64,000 nucleotides of DNA, taken from NCBI RefSeq assembly GCF_000369405.1, contig NZ_KB849999.1, positions 62,001 through 126,000 of the forward strand. The letters run 5' to 3'. Below, piece after piece: positions 34,421 to 44,289 of this stretch (position 1 is its first letter; each line of letters opens with the position of its first letter). The notes beneath the pieces were generated by a model. The model saw nothing but the letters and a program-made list of their open reading frames with translations, searched no databases and was not told where the DNA came from. A program made the translations under genes and the position numbers. Origin of the DNA: Acinetobacter sp. ANC 3929. GTDB lineage: Bacteria; Pseudomonadota; Gammaproteobacteria; Pseudomonadales; Moraxellaceae.

Positions 34421-35176
34421 ATGGTAGATATTCAACAAAATTCGGCAACTCATGAAGACAATGTGATTTTGTGCATGAAGTGGGGAACCAAATATGGTGC
34501 TGAGTACGTAAACCGTTTGTATAACATGGTCAAACGTCATCTGACCTTGCCCTTTAAAATGGTATGTCTGACAGATCGTACCGAAGGGATTGACCCGAAT
34601 ATTCAATGTTTCCCAATTCCATCATTAGACTTACCTGCAGGCAGTCCTGAACGTGGTTGGAATAAGCTTTCAACGTTTGAGCCAGATTTGTATGGTCTAA
34701 AAGGCAACGCACTGTTTCTCGATCTGGATGTGGTCATCATTGATAATATTGACTGTTTTTTCCAAGCGGAAGGCGAATTCTTGGTGATTCACGATTGGAA
34801 ACGTCCATGGCGGATCACAGGGAACAGTTCGGTATATCGTTTTAAATTAGGTGCTTTTCCTAAAATTCTGCCATATTTTCGTGCAAACTTTAAGGAGATC
34901 AGTCAAAAATTCCGTAATGAACAAGAGTACTTGTCTTGGTTTGTACATAATGAAGGCAAGTTGAGCTATTGGAATAAAGACTGGTGCAAAAGCTATAAAT
35001 ATCACTGCTTAAGACGAGTGCCATTTGCTTATTTCCAGCCGCCAATAAAACCGAAAGGCGCAAAAATTATTATTTTCCATGGCGAGATTAATCCACCTGA
35101 TGCGATCAGTGGTGGTGGCGGTAAGTGGTATCGCTATGTATTGCCATCGGACTGGATTAAAGAGTCTTGGCAATAA
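34421..35176 (+). CDS. GT8-like glycosyltransferase
   Basis: 251-residue cytoplasmic transferase. The segment NALFLDLDVVII contains a D-L-D (DxD-like) metal site, preceded by GWNKLSTFEPDLYGLKG. The C-terminal IIFHGEINPPDAI may be the second metal-binding His region. It has no membrane segment. AAGG lies 7 bases before the ATG. The gene stands alone, with 170 bp before it and a bidirectional terminator after it. The sugar it transfers cannot be told from sequence. Confidence 0.72.
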   Translation: MVDIQQNSATHEDNVILCMKWGTKYGAEYVNRLYNMVKRHLTLPFKMVCLTDRTEGIDPNIQCFPIPSLDLPAGSPERGWNKLSTFEPDLYGLKGNALFLDLDVVIIDNIDCFFQAEGEFLVIHDWKRPWRITGNSSVYRFKLGAFPKILPYFRANFKEISQKFRNEQEYLSWFVHNEGKLSYWNKDWCKSYKYHCLRRVPFAYFQPPIKPKGAKIIIFHGEINPPDAISGGGGKWYRYVLPSDWIKESWQ

Positions 35177-35219
35177 TCTTGATGATGCCAAGCACGATAG
35201 TGATGTGTTTGGCGCAATA

Positions 35220-35248
35220 AAAAAATCAGGCGAAATGCCTGATTTTTT
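35220..35248. terminator. Bidirectional terminator
   Basis: AAAAATCAGGC pairs with GCCTGATTTTT around a GAAAT loop. A and T runs on both sides let it serve both the GT8-like gene and the converging epimerase gene. Confidence 0.9.
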
Positions 35249-35252
35249 ATTT

Positions 35253-36287
35253 TTAATCGATTTGGATGTTGTGATATTGACGATACCAATCGACAAAGTT
35301 TTTTACCCCATCGACCACTGATGTAGCTGGCTTGTAGTCCACATAATTTTCCAGTGCAGAGCTATCGGCAAAGGTATCAGGCACATCACCTGGTTGTAAT
35401 GGAAGTAAATCTAAAATCGCTTCTTTACCCGCTGCTTTTTCAATAGCCTGAATATATTCAATCAGCTTCACTGTGCGGTTGTTGCCAATATTAAAGATTC
35501 TAAATGGGGCATTACTGGTTGCAGGATTTGGATGATTGCTGTCCCATGTCTCATCTGGTGTTGCAATTTTATCGCTGGTACGGATAATGCCTTCAACAAT
35601 ATCATCGATATAGGTGAAGTCACGGGTGTGATTGCCGTGATTAAATACAGGAATTGGTTTGCCTTCAAAGATATTCTTGGTGAATTTAAATAAGGCCATA
35701 TCTGGACGTGTCCACGGTCCATACACGGTGAAAAAACGTAAGCCAGTGGTTGGTAATTTAAATAAGTGGCTGTAGCTGTGTGCCATTAACTCATTGGCGC
35801 GTTTGGTCGCGGCATAGAATTGCAGTGGATGATCGACGCCATGCTGTTCGCTAAATGGCATGGTGGTATTAGCCCCATACACACTACTGGTACTGGCATA
35901 GGTCAAATGCGGTGTTTCTGCATAACGACAGGCTTCTAAAATATTGGTAAAGGCAATCAGGTTGCTTTCCACATAGCTATGCGGGTTTTCAAGTGAGTAA
36001 CGTACACCTGCCTGTGCTGCTAAGTGAATCACGCGATCAAATGTGTGATCTTTAAAACATTGATCCACTATGGCTTTATTGGCAAGATTCTCACGAATTA
36101 AGCTAAAGTTGCCCGTATCTTTGTTTTCAGCCAAGAGTTGTAATTGCTTTGCACGCGCTTCCTTGAGAGATGGATCATAATAATCATTAAAATTATCAAA
36201 ACCGACCACATCATCACCACGTTGAAGTAGTTTCTGTGCAACACTAAAGCCGATGAATCCCGCAGCACCTGTGACTAGAACTTTCAT
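35253..36287 (-). CDS. UDP-glucuronate 4-epimerase
   Basis: 344-residue short-chain dehydrogenase/reductase with [14 protein letters not shown] at the N-terminus, a Y-A-A-T-K (YxxxK) catalytic pair with TSSVYG before it, and [19 protein letters not shown], which is typical of epimerases acting on UDP-glucuronate. It makes UDP-galacturonate from the product of Ugd. It overlaps the second ugd by 4 bp, forming a two-gene unit UDP-Glc to UDP-GlcA to UDP-GalA. The ends and length are normal for the family. Confidence 0.88.
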   Translation of the reverse strand: MKVLVTGAAGFIGFSVAQKLLQRGDDVVGFDNFNDYYDPSLKEARAKQLQLLAENKDTGNFSLIRENLANKAIVDQCFKDHTFDRVIHLAAQAGVRYSLENPHSYVESNLIAFTNILEACRYAETPHLTYASTSSVYGANTTMPFSEQHGVDHPLQFYAATKRANELMAHSYSHLFKLPTTGLRFFTVYGPWTRPDMALFKFTKNIFEGKPIPVFNHGNHTRDFTYIDDIVEGIIRTSDKIATPDETWDSNHPNPATSNAPFRIFNIGNNRTVKLIEYIQAIEKAAGKEAILDLLPLQPGDVPDTFADSSALENYVDYKPATSVVDGVKNFVDWYRQYHNIQID

Positions 36288-37453
36288 TCATCGCCTCCAA
36301 AAATATCTCGTGTATAAACTTTATCTTGTACATCTAGCAAATCACTGGAGAGGCGATTGGCAATAATCACATCACTGGACTGCTTGAATTCATTCAGATC
36401 TTGAGTCACTTTTGACTTAAAGAAGGTATCTTCATGAAAGGTCGGTTCATAAATAATAACTTCAACACCTTTCGCCTTCAGTCGTTTCATGACGCCCTGA
36501 ATTGCTGAGGCGCGGTAATTGTCTGAGCCACTTTTCATCACTAGACGATAGATGCCAACCGTTGTTGGATTTCGAGCAAGGATCGAATCGGCAATAAAAT
36601 CTTTACGTGTCCGATTTGCATCGACAATCGCTTGAATCAAATTGCTTGGGACATTGTTATAGTTTGCCAATAACTGTTTGGTGTCTTTTGGTAGGCAATA
36701 GCCGCCGTAACCAAAGGAAGGATTGTTGTAATGACTACCAATACGCGGATCAAGACAGACGCCGTCGATCACTTGCTTCGTGTCTAAGCCAAAGCTTTGT
36801 GCGTAAGTATCTAATTCATTGAAGAATGCGACACGCATTGCAAGATAAGTATTGGCAAATAATTTAATTGCTTCGGCTTCGGTTGAGTGGGTCAGCAAGA
36901 CAGGAATATCTTGTTTTACCGCACCTTCCACAAGCAAATCTGCAAATTGTTGCGCGCGTTCAGACTGTTCCCCAACAATAATACGAGAAGGGTAAAGGTT
37001 ATCGTGGAGTGCTTTACCTTCACGCAGAAATTCAGGCGAGAAAATAATATTCTGGGTTTGGTACTTCTGTTTGACTTGTTCAGTAAAACCAACAGGAACC
37101 GTTGACTTGACGATCATGGTCGCATTTGGATTGACCGCTAGGACATCTTGAATAACACTTTCCACACTTTGAGTATTAAAGTAATTGGTCTGAGGGTCAT
37201 AATCGGTTGGGGTCGCAATAATAATAAAGTCGGCATTTTGATAAGCGAAATTTTTATCCGTAGTTGCTTTGAAGTTTAAGTTCTTTTCTTTTAAAAAGGT
37301 TGAAATATCATGATCTTGAATCGGTGATACTTTGTTGTTGAGTAAGTCTACCTTACTTTCTAAGATATCAAGTGCAATGGTTTCATGGTGTTGTGCAAAT
37401 AGCATCGCATTTGACAACCCGACATACCCAGTTCCAGCAATCGCTATTTTCAT
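36284..37453 (-). CDS. ugd: UDP-glucose 6-dehydrogenase, copy 2
   Basis: 389-residue paralogue of the dehydrogenase at 33086. [14 protein letters not shown] is the NAD site and C253 in [10 protein letters not shown] the catalytic cysteine. It shares most motifs with copy 1 ([35 protein letters not shown]) but differs throughout. It is coupled to the 4-epimerase by a 4-bp overlap, so it is probably dedicated to UDP-galacturonate supply, while copy 1 stands alone. Confidence 0.92.
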   Translation of the reverse strand: MKIAIAGTGYVGLSNAMLFAQHHETIALDILESKVDLLNNKVSPIQDHDISTFLKEKNLNFKATTDKNFAYQNADFIIIATPTDYDPQTNYFNTQSVESVIQDVLAVNPNATMIVKSTVPVGFTEQVKQKYQTQNIIFSPEFLREGKALHDNLYPSRIIVGEQSERAQQFADLLVEGAVKQDIPVLLTHSTEAEAIKLFANTYLAMRVAFFNELDTYAQSFGLDTKQVIDGVCLDPRIGSHYNNPSFGYGGYCLPKDTKQLLANYNNVPSNLIQAIVDANRTRKDFIADSILARNPTTVGIYRLVMKSGSDNYRASAIQGVMKRLKAKGVEVIIYEPTFHEDTFFKSKVTQDLNEFKQSSDVIIANRLSSDLLDVQDKVYTRDIFGGDE

Positions 37454-37488
37454 AAATACCTAATAGATTCTAAATACATGATGGATGG

Positions 37489-38373
37489 TTAATAGGATAG
37501 CCAAAGGGAACCTAATTTTAAATCCCATTCCATTGGTGTGATGACCATTCGTCCTGCATTTGGGGTGAGTGTAATTTCACTAAAATAAACGTGATCTCGT
37601 GATAATAAGAAGTCTATTCGACTATAACCATACGAAAAACATAGCTTCTCTGACAGTTCAATGATGTCTTTGAATTGTTGCGGTTTTGCCAAAGCGATCG
37701 GCGAGTTCTCTTTCAGATCGACCCGAAATGGCTGTAGCTCCCACTCAGTATCATACATATTTGAGTAGTCCTTGCCTTCAGAATCTTGTACATCAATTTC
37801 GAGATATGCTGGTTTACCTTCAAAACAGTGCACGCGACAAGTGGTAATTGTCGATTGACTCTTTGGATCAATATATAAATCAACATATTTCTCAATCAGA
37901 ATTTTAGGGCAGATATCTTTGTAGTGCCATTCTCGCTTTCTAAAATACATGTTCATTTTCAGATGATTTTTGATTTTAGCTGAGGCTGCAGCGACATCAA
38001 ACTTGCTCTTATCACGACAGATCATGGCACTACCACTGTCATGTGTGCATTTTAAAACAAACTGATTTGGAAGTTGCTCAAAGTCAATTTCATCAAAACA
38101 TTTGTAAATTCCAATCAGCGGAACAAAATATGAATCACCAATTTTTGCAGAGACCAATTCTCTTACTGCACATTTATCAGCTAATTTTGTAAATAGGGGA
38201 CTTCGCTCGAAAATCATTCGGGCAGTTACTTTTTCATTAAAGCTTTTTGGGGAGCAAAAATTAGGGGTATAACCTAATTTGCAGATAAACCGTTTAGTGA
38301 GATAGGTTTTATCTGAGACAAATTTAGTTCTAATTATTTTTGCTTGATACTCAAAGTAGTTATAGTCGATCAT
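37489..38373 (-). CDS. TupA-like ATP-grasp protein
   Basis: 294 residues, recognised as a TupA-like ATP-grasp family member found in polysaccharide loci. Signs are FNEKVTARMIF, LADKCAVRELV, FVLKCTHDSGSAMIC (the ATP-grasp strand-loop), ICPKILIEKYV and YSRIDFLLSRDHVYFSEITLTPNAGRM. In teichuronopeptide synthesis TupA ligates amino acids; many relatives are annotated as glycosyltransferases. It follows the ugd/epimerase pair on the same strand, so decoration of a uronic acid with an amino acid is possible. That is inference. Confidence 0.75.
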   Translation of the reverse strand: MIDYNYFEYQAKIIRTKFVSDKTYLTKRFICKLGYTPNFCSPKSFNEKVTARMIFERSPLFTKLADKCAVRELVSAKIGDSYFVPLIGIYKCFDEIDFEQLPNQFVLKCTHDSGSAMICRDKSKFDVAAASAKIKNHLKMNMYFRKREWHYKDICPKILIEKYVDLYIDPKSQSTITTCRVHCFEGKPAYLEIDVQDSEGKDYSNMYDTEWELQPFRVDLKENSPIALAKPQQFKDIIELSEKLCFSYGYSRIDFLLSRDHVYFSEITLTPNAGRMVITPMEWDLKLGSLWLSY

Positions 38374-38747
38374 GAGTCAAAAGGTGAAATCGCATCAAAG
38401 TAACGGACAATTATAATAAAAACAGCTCGATCCGTCTAATAAAAGTGTAGGAGATATTAGGTGAATTTGATTCCAAAAGGTTTGATTTTGTTAGGGATCG
38501 TGGGATTTTAAGTCGATATTAAGGATAGTGTTCGAGTGAAAGAAATCGCTTTCTGAACAATGCATTGTAAGGGGTGGAAATTTAAAAATTATAATATATT
38601 GATTTATATGCAATGATTGCCTTTTTAAGCTGAAAAGGCATTACCAAAAGAGACTGTCTGTCGGTAGATGAGTGGTGTTATCATATTGCGTTAAATTAAA
38701 CATGTTTGGCCATATTGGTGGTTTTTTAATCGTTTAAGAGTGAATTG
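38374..38747. other. Intergenic divergent region in OC locus
   Basis: 374 bp between the leftward TupA-like gene and the rightward Stealth gene. It is AT-rich and must hold promoters for both. I see no strong palindrome, terminator, RNA gene or intact small ORF. Confidence 0.5.
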
Positions 38748-39746
38748 ATGAGTGAAATGATGCAGCCGGTTGATGTGGTGATTGCTTGGGTTGATGGCAA
38801 TGATCCAAAGTTAAAGCAGAAACGCATGCAATATCAGGGCAAGACACAAGCTTCTGATGCTGTTAGCGACACTCGCTTTGCCAGCAATCATGAAATTTAT
38901 TACAACGTTGCATCAATTTTGAAATATGTTCCATTTTGCCGACATATTTATATTGTGACCGATGGTCAACAACCGCAATGGATTGATGATTTCGTAACGG
39001 ATGGCATCTGTGAGGCTGGCAAGATTCGGATCGTTGATCACCGCGAAATTTTTGCGGGTTATGAACAATATTTACCCACCTTTAACACTCGATCAATTGA
39101 AACGATGCTTTGGAATATTCAGGGCTTATCCGATTACTTTTTCTACTTGAATGATGACTTTTTCTTTAATGCACCTGCACAGTTGGACGATATTCTTGTC
39201 GATCAGAAAATGGTGATTTACGGGCATTGGCAGAGCAGTTTTGCGCTTAAAGCCAAGCTTTGGTACCGCCAATTGTTAAATCAATATTTTAATAAGCCGA
39301 TTCAGCCTAAACATATGATTGCGCAAATGTTGGGGGCAGATATGCTTGGATTTAAAAAGTTTTTTGAAATTCACCATTATCCGCATGCGGTTGACCGCAA
39401 CATTCTGCGAGATTATTTGCTTGAGCACCCAGCATTTTTGCAAAAACAAATTCAGTATAAATTTCGCAGTGTAGAGCAGATTAATCCGATTTCATTGATG
39501 AATCATTTAAAAATTAAGAACAATGAAGCACTGTTAAAACCAGATATCGAAGTTGCTTATTTGAAAAATGAATCAAGTTTAAGCAATTTCTTGCAAAGTC
39601 TGGGCAATGAACAGATTAAGTATGGCTGCATGCAAAGTCTGGATCAGTTGAGTGCTACTGCAGCAAATCAAATTTATACGGCTTTAAATCAAAAGTTGGC
39701 TGGCTATTTACCATACGTTTTATTGGCTCAGACAGCCGAAGGATAA
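38748..39746 (+). CDS. Stealth-family sugar-phosphate transferase
   Basis: 332 residues with the conserved regions of Stealth proteins. CR1 is DVVIAWVDGNDP at the N-terminus. CR2 covers RFASNHEIYYNVASILKYVPFC, RHIYIVTDGQQPQW, LPTFNTRSIETMLW and YFFYLNDDFFF. A CR3-like PKHMIAQML segment follows. Known members move hexose-1-phosphates onto capsular or surface glycans. I start at the ATG at 38748, with AAGAG 7 bases upstream; a TTG lies one codon before. It leads a rightward group of transferases and is followed at once by a GT25 gene. Confidence 0.88.
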   Translation: MSEMMQPVDVVIAWVDGNDPKLKQKRMQYQGKTQASDAVSDTRFASNHEIYYNVASILKYVPFCRHIYIVTDGQQPQWIDDFVTDGICEAGKIRIVDHREIFAGYEQYLPTFNTRSIETMLWNIQGLSDYFFYLNDDFFFNAPAQLDDILVDQKMVIYGHWQSSFALKAKLWYRQLLNQYFNKPIQPKHMIAQMLGADMLGFKKFFEIHHYPHAVDRNILRDYLLEHPAFLQKQIQYKFRSVEQINPISLMNHLKIKNNEALLKPDIEVAYLKNESSLSNFLQSLGNEQIKYGCMQSLDQLSATAANQIYTALNQKLAGYLPYVLLAQTAEG

Positions 39747-39749
39747 ATG

Positions 39750-40508
39750 ATGAAAGTAATAACTTATCTGATTAACCTCGATGGCAGTGATCAGCGTTTA
39801 GCAAATGCAACAGCTCAATTGCAGCGCGAGGGCTGGCCATTTACACGCTTTGCTGCCTACGATGGTCGTGGTAAGGCTTTATCAGAGTTTACCAATTATG
39901 ATGATGCAAAAGCGCAGAAAATTTTAGGACGTAGTCTGATTAATTCAGAATTAGGTTGCTATCTGAGCCATTATGGCTGCGCTGAAAAATTTCTTGAAAC
40001 AGATGCCGATTATTTGCTGGTGCTAGAAGATGATATTCAGGTCCTACCCAATTTTAAGCAGAATCTTGATTCACTTCTCAATTATCTCGATCAGCATAAA
40101 GAACTGGATTGGTATCTGGTGAATATGGCAGCGAAAAAGAAAAAATTAGCAAAAGACATTATTCAAATAGATCAATATCAATTGTGGCATGCGTATTATT
40201 TTCCAATTCGTGGCGTAGGATTGCTTTGGTCTCGAAAAGGGGCAGAGGAGTTTGTCAAATTGGGCAAACAGATACATGTGCCTGTCGATATCTTCTTCCA
40301 AGGTTGGCTCAGTAAAAATGGTAAAGGTCTAGGCGTTTGGCAACCTTTTGTAAAACCTGCAGGGTTAGACAGTGATATTTTAGGTACTGTTGCAACTCAG
40401 GGGATTCAGCGTAAGGACTTAGAAAATCGCGATGCTTCTCATGGTCTCAAGAAACAGAAACGGATGTGGCGTGATCGTTTTTATGCTTTTAAGCATCTCT
40501 TCTTCTAA
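39750..40508 (+). CDS. GT25 glycosyltransferase (first copy)
   Basis: 252-residue LPS glycosyltransferase of family 25 (LgtB/LpsA-like). MKVITYLINLDGSDQRL is the standard start, SELGCYLSHYGCAEKFL the conserved middle and LVLEDDIQV the metal-binding E-D-D. The C-terminus is basic (KKQKRMWRDRFYAFKHLFF) and probably membrane-associated. AAGGA sits six bases before the second of two tandem ATGs, so the start is 39750. It directly follows the Stealth gene. It is only distantly related to the other two GT25 genes in this locus. Confidence 0.85.
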   Translation: MKVITYLINLDGSDQRLANATAQLQREGWPFTRFAAYDGRGKALSEFTNYDDAKAQKILGRSLINSELGCYLSHYGCAEKFLETDADYLLVLEDDIQVLPNFKQNLDSLLNYLDQHKELDWYLVNMAAKKKKLAKDIIQIDQYQLWHAYYFPIRGVGLLWSRKGAEEFVKLGKQIHVPVDIFFQGWLSKNGKGLGVWQPFVKPAGLDSDILGTVATQGIQRKDLENRDASHGLKKQKRMWRDRFYAFKHLFF

Positions 40509-40581
40509 TGAAAATGGTTTGCGTAAGTCATTGGTGTGAAATGAAAAGCATAAATGATTGGATTTTTACTGAGTTCCCTCT

Positions 40582-41496
40582 ATGAAAATATTTAAAAAAA
40601 TATTCTATCTCTTAACGTTTTATACGATGTATTCAAATAAAAAGAGAGGGGTGAATGAAGCAATAGACAATGAAGCAGATTTAATTGTTCTGAATCCGAT
40701 TGTACCAAATGCAGTGATTCCTAAAAAAATCTGGATGTATTGGGAAGGTTCACTTTCAGGTTTTGTTGAAAAATGTGTTGAGCAAGTCAAAAAGACCAAT
40801 CCAGATTATGAGGTTAACTTTTTAACCCCTGATACGGTTAAGGATTTCTGTGATATTGATTTTGGTCGTTTCCCTCAGGCGACACCGCAGCAAAAGGCTG
40901 ATCTGCTGCGTTTTGAACTGATTTATCAACATGGTGGAATCTGGTTGGACGCGAGTACGATTGTGTATGAGAGTTTGGACTGGATTCAAGCCTTGGTGGT
41001 GAAGAATCAAACCAACAGCTTTGCCTACTATCGAGCGAAGAACACAACGCTTAAAGAGTTTCCCGTATTAGAGAACTGGTTACTGGCCAGTGCTGAGAAA
41101 AATATCTTCTTTAAAGATTGGTTCAATGAGCTGGCAAAAGCCATTGAAATGAGTCCTAAGACCTATCTTCAGCAACTCAAGCAAACAGAACCGCAATATC
41201 AGGACCTATTTCAGCAGATTGGTCGTTTAGAATATTTAGTTGCTTACGTGGCTTGTCAGAAGGTGATGCGTAACCATTTACCAAGTATGAGCCTGATTAA
41301 CTGTGATAAAAATGCGTTATCTTTCCAAGTAAAACATCAATGGGTCAAAGAAAAAGTACTGATTGATATGGCGATTCATTATCCACCTGCAGAAATGCCA
41401 AGATTGATCAAGCTTGCGGGTAAGGAAAGAAAAACGCTGAGCCATTACTATGAAAAGGGGATGTATCTGGAAGGCTCTCTTCTTGATCTCTCTTAA
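40582..41496 (+). CDS. Capsular-synthesis-type glycosyltransferase
   Basis: 304 residues of the PF05704-like capsular polysaccharide synthesis family, related to GT32. IPKKIWMYWEG begins the domain, QQKADLLRFELIYQHGGIWLDAST contains the metal-binding D-x-S/D site, and there is a short hydrophobic N-terminus. It is rightward in the same group as the Stealth and GT25 genes. The sugar is unknown. Confidence 0.82.
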   Translation: MKIFKKIFYLLTFYTMYSNKKRGVNEAIDNEADLIVLNPIVPNAVIPKKIWMYWEGSLSGFVEKCVEQVKKTNPDYEVNFLTPDTVKDFCDIDFGRFPQATPQQKADLLRFELIYQHGGIWLDASTIVYESLDWIQALVVKNQTNSFAYYRAKNTTLKEFPVLENWLLASAEKNIFFKDWFNELAKAIEMSPKTYLQQLKQTEPQYQDLFQQIGRLEYLVAYVACQKVMRNHLPSMSLINCDKNALSFQVKHQWVKEKVLIDMAIHYPPAEMPRLIKLAGKERKTLSHYYEKGMYLEGSLLDLS

Positions 41497-41585
41497 CCAT
41501 CTGGCAACTGTACTATCGATGAATTGGTGATGAAGGTTAGGCAAAAAGGTAGTAAAATACGACTAATCTTCAGCTTTTTACGACT

Positions 41586-42365
41586 ATGAAAAAATTTGTT
41601 ATCAGTCTAGCGACAGCCAGTGAACGTAGAGAGCATATTTCTAGTGAGTTTGCTAAAAAAAGTCTAAGTTTTGACTTTTTTGATGCTTTGACCCCTGAGC
41701 CAGCAGCACTTTTTGCTAAAGAACTGAATTTAAATGTTGATGCACAATCTTTAACAAAAGGTGAAGTTGCCTGCTTCATGAGTCACGTTTTTTTATGGAA
41801 TAAAATGATTAGCGAAAATATTCCATATATGGCGATTTTCGAAGATGATATTTATTTGGGTGAGAATGTTAAGGCATTTTTGAGCGATAATTCTTGGATT
41901 GATTCTGATTGGCATCTGATTAAAATTGAAGAATTTACGTCAAAAGTTGCATTAGGGCAAAAGATTAAAACGTTTAATGTCGAACCTGAGAGAGCTCTTT
42001 TTGATCTTAAAAGTAAGAACCTTGGGACAGCAGGTTATATTCTGTCTTTGCATGGGGCCAAACAATTAATCAGCTACATCCAATCCTTAGATAAATTGAT
42101 TGCCTTAGATCACTTAATGTTTGAAAAATTGATTCAAGATAAAATTTTATCTGTTTGTCAGATGAAACCAGCCTTGTGTATCCAAGACGTGACGCTCTTC
42201 TCTACCAAAGATAGTGTGCGCTTTGCCAGCCATTTATATAAAGAGCGCTTAACCAGAAGACATTATGATAAAAAAACTGGACTGGATAAGATTCTGTTAG
42301 AATTAAGTCGAATTTTTCAACAAATCAGAAATCTTATTTTCTTTAAGACTGTTGGATTTAAATAA
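41586..42365 (+). CDS. GT25 glycosyltransferase (second copy)
   Basis: 259-residue family 25 transferase starting MKKFVISLATASERREHI, with SLTKGEVACFMSHVFLWNKMI and the metal site AIFEDDIYLGENVKAFL. It is closely related to the gene at 43484, including DNA-level similarity around the E-D-D region, so the two arose by duplication. The C-terminus ends in a basic segment. A terminator hairpin separates it from the opposing GT2 gene. Confidence 0.87.
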   Translation: MKKFVISLATASERREHISSEFAKKSLSFDFFDALTPEPAALFAKELNLNVDAQSLTKGEVACFMSHVFLWNKMISENIPYMAIFEDDIYLGENVKAFLSDNSWIDSDWHLIKIEEFTSKVALGQKIKTFNVEPERALFDLKSKNLGTAGYILSLHGAKQLISYIQSLDKLIALDHLMFEKLIQDKILSVCQMKPALCIQDVTLFSTKDSVRFASHLYKERLTRRHYDKKTGLDKILLELSRIFQQIRNLIFFKTVGFK

Positions 42366-42373
42366 ACATTTTC

Positions 42374-42399
42374 CCCAAGAATATATCAATACTCTTGGG
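42374..42399. terminator. Terminator between converging genes
   Basis: CCCAAGA (42374-42380) pairs with TCTTGGG (42393-42399), next to T-rich DNA. Confidence 0.65.
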
Positions 42400-42402
42400 T
42401 GT

Positions 42403-43413
42403 TTATTTAATAAGTTTGCTTAACTTTCGGGCCAAATAGTGTCCGAAGACGCCAAGATCACGAAATATAAAGAAAAGTTTTTCTCTTTTGGTTTGTATAA
42501 TGCTGAGATCTGGTTTTAGATTTTTCATTTCTTTTGCAATTTTTCTCCAATTCTTATTGGTAATAAAATAACCTCTACATTTTTTTGATTCATCTAGGTA
42601 GATATAAGAAAAATGAAGTAGCGGGATTGCAAATATATCCCTCTTTTTAGTGTTTTTTATGAGCTCTTTAATTAAAAGAGAACAACTATTTAATAATTTA
42701 TTTTTTGTTGATAGGTTATTCTCACGTGTAGCACTGTTTTCTAAGATTCTATAATTATAAATGCTATCTTTAATTATAAATATATTTTTAATTTCAGTGA
42801 GTATCTTGGATACAATAAATGCATCTTCAAAATGGGTCATATTTGTGGGGAATGGATTATTGAGAAGTAATTCTCGTTTATATACTCTTAACCAAGAGAA
42901 CCAATTGTTTTCATTGAAAATATTGCGAAGTACTTCATCATTCACCTTATGCAGACCAGATGATAGTGATGGTTGAGACAGATGATAATTTTTCTCTGGC
43001 GCACTTTCGAAAAAACAATAAGCATTAAACTGAATCAGATCTGGAGATGTCTGTACGGCAGACAGGATTTTAGAAATATAATCATCTGCTATGATGTCAT
43101 CGGAGTCTATAAAGGTTATATAGTTGCCATTTGCATTCTTTATCCCATTATTTCTCGCATGACTTACGCCCTGATTTTCTTGGTCAATTACAATAAAATT
43201 CTGTTTGAGCGAGTTTGGTAAGTTGTGTGTAAATTCATCAATAATTTGTGCTGATTGGTCTGTTGAACCATCGTTGACAATAATAACTTCGATATTATTT
43301 TTTATTTGATTGCATATACTTAGCAGACATTCATGAATGTACTTTTCAACATTGTATACAGGAATAATAATACTTAAACAGATCATCGAAGGGATATGGC
43401 TAATTTGAGTCAT
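42403..43413 (-). CDS. GT2 glycosyltransferase
   Basis: 336-residue GT-A fold enzyme. CLSIIIPVYNVEKYIHECL is the family 2 start, VIIVNDGSTDQSAQII the nucleotide-sugar site and FIDSDDII the DxD metal site. After the catalytic half, a helical C-terminal part ends in basic residues. It is leftward and AT-rich, between two duplicated GT25 genes on the other strand. Substrate not predictable. A later in-frame ATG at 43386 is an alternative start. Confidence 0.9.
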   Translation of the reverse strand: MTQISHIPSMICLSIIIPVYNVEKYIHECLLSICNQIKNNIEVIIVNDGSTDQSAQIIDEFTHNLPNSLKQNFIVIDQENQGVSHARNNGIKNANGNYITFIDSDDIIADDYISKILSAVQTSPDLIQFNAYCFFESAPEKNYHLSQPSLSSGLHKVNDEVLRNIFNENNWFSWLRVYKRELLLNNPFPTNMTHFEDAFIVSKILTEIKNIFIIKDSIYNYRILENSATRENNLSTKNKLLNSCSLLIKELIKNTKKRDIFAIPLLHFSYIYLDESKKCRGYFITNKNWRKIAKEMKNLKPDLSIIQTKREKLFFIFRDLGVFGHYLARKLSKLIK

Positions 43414-43483
43414 AACCTATTTTATCCTATAATTACTCAAATAACAGTACGTTGTTAGCACGATCCAGAGAAGAGAGTATTGA

Positions 43484-44272
43484 ATGGATATTTCTGTCGT
43501 TAGCTTAAAAAATGCACTTGAAAGAAGGGCGCATATAAATAAGCAATTTATGACTCAACAAATTGAATTTCAATATTTTGATGCGATTGAACCTCATCAG
43601 ATTGATGACGCACTTAAAAGTACAGGAATTGAACTTAAAAATTGTTCTTTAACAAAAGGAGAGATAGGGTGCTTTTTAAGTCATCTCTCTTTGTGGAAAA
43701 AAATAATTGATAATAATTTACCCTATATGGCAATTTTTGAAGATGATATTTATTTAGGCTCAGAAGCAAAATCATTTCTGAAAGATAATTCTTGGATACC
43801 TGAAAATGTAGAAGTTATTAAACTTGAAGCATTTTCAGATTCAGTTCAGGTCGAGCTTTTTTCTAAAAAAAATCTTATTAATGATCGGTCGCTATTTCTT
43901 TTAAAAGGGCGACATTTGGGTACAGCAGGCTATATTATTTCCAACACGGGAGCTAGAAACTTATTTAATTATATACGTGAGCTGGATGTTGTAAAACCGA
44001 TTGATGATATTATGTTTGATAGCTATATCGCGCAGAAACTGGTATATCAAATGCAACCAGCACTGTGTGTGCAAGATTTTATTTATAATAAGGAAGTTAA
44101 ATTTGTAAGTTGTCTTCAATCTGATCGATCTCAAAGACATCAGAGCGAAATAATTGCTCCAGTAAAAATAACTAAAATAAGCTTAAAAATAAAAAGAGAA
44201 ATTTATCGTTTTTTTATTCAAATTTATAATCTACATTATAAGATTTTTGAAAAGAAAATAGAGTTCAAGTAG
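43484..44272 (+). CDS. GT25 glycosyltransferase (third copy)
   Basis: 262 residues, sister of the gene at 41586. Shared features are SLTKGEIGCFLSHLSLWKKII, AIFEDDIYLGSEAKSFL, KDNSWI and GRHLGTAGYII. The C-terminus is basic and hydrophobic. It is more AT-rich than its sister. Its last codons form, with the end of the opposing GT32 gene, an 11-bp inverted repeat. Confidence 0.87.
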   Translation: MDISVVSLKNALERRAHINKQFMTQQIEFQYFDAIEPHQIDDALKSTGIELKNCSLTKGEIGCFLSHLSLWKKIIDNNLPYMAIFEDDIYLGSEAKSFLKDNSWIPENVEVIKLEAFSDSVQVELFSKKNLINDRSLFLLKGRHLGTAGYIISNTGARNLFNYIRELDVVKPIDDIMFDSYIAQKLVYQMQPALCVQDFIYNKEVKFVSCLQSDRSQRHQSEIIAPVKITKISLKIKREIYRFFIQIYNLHYKIFEKKIEFK

Positions 44273-44289
44273 ATTAAACTACTTGAACT
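44262..44289. terminator. Hairpin formed by two converging gene ends
   Basis: AGTTCAAGTAG (44262-44272) and CTACTTGAACT (44279-44289) are exact inverted copies with a 6-nt loop. Each arm contains a stop codon and the last codons (..F-K-stop) of one of the converging genes. It could end transcription from both sides. Confidence 0.6.
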
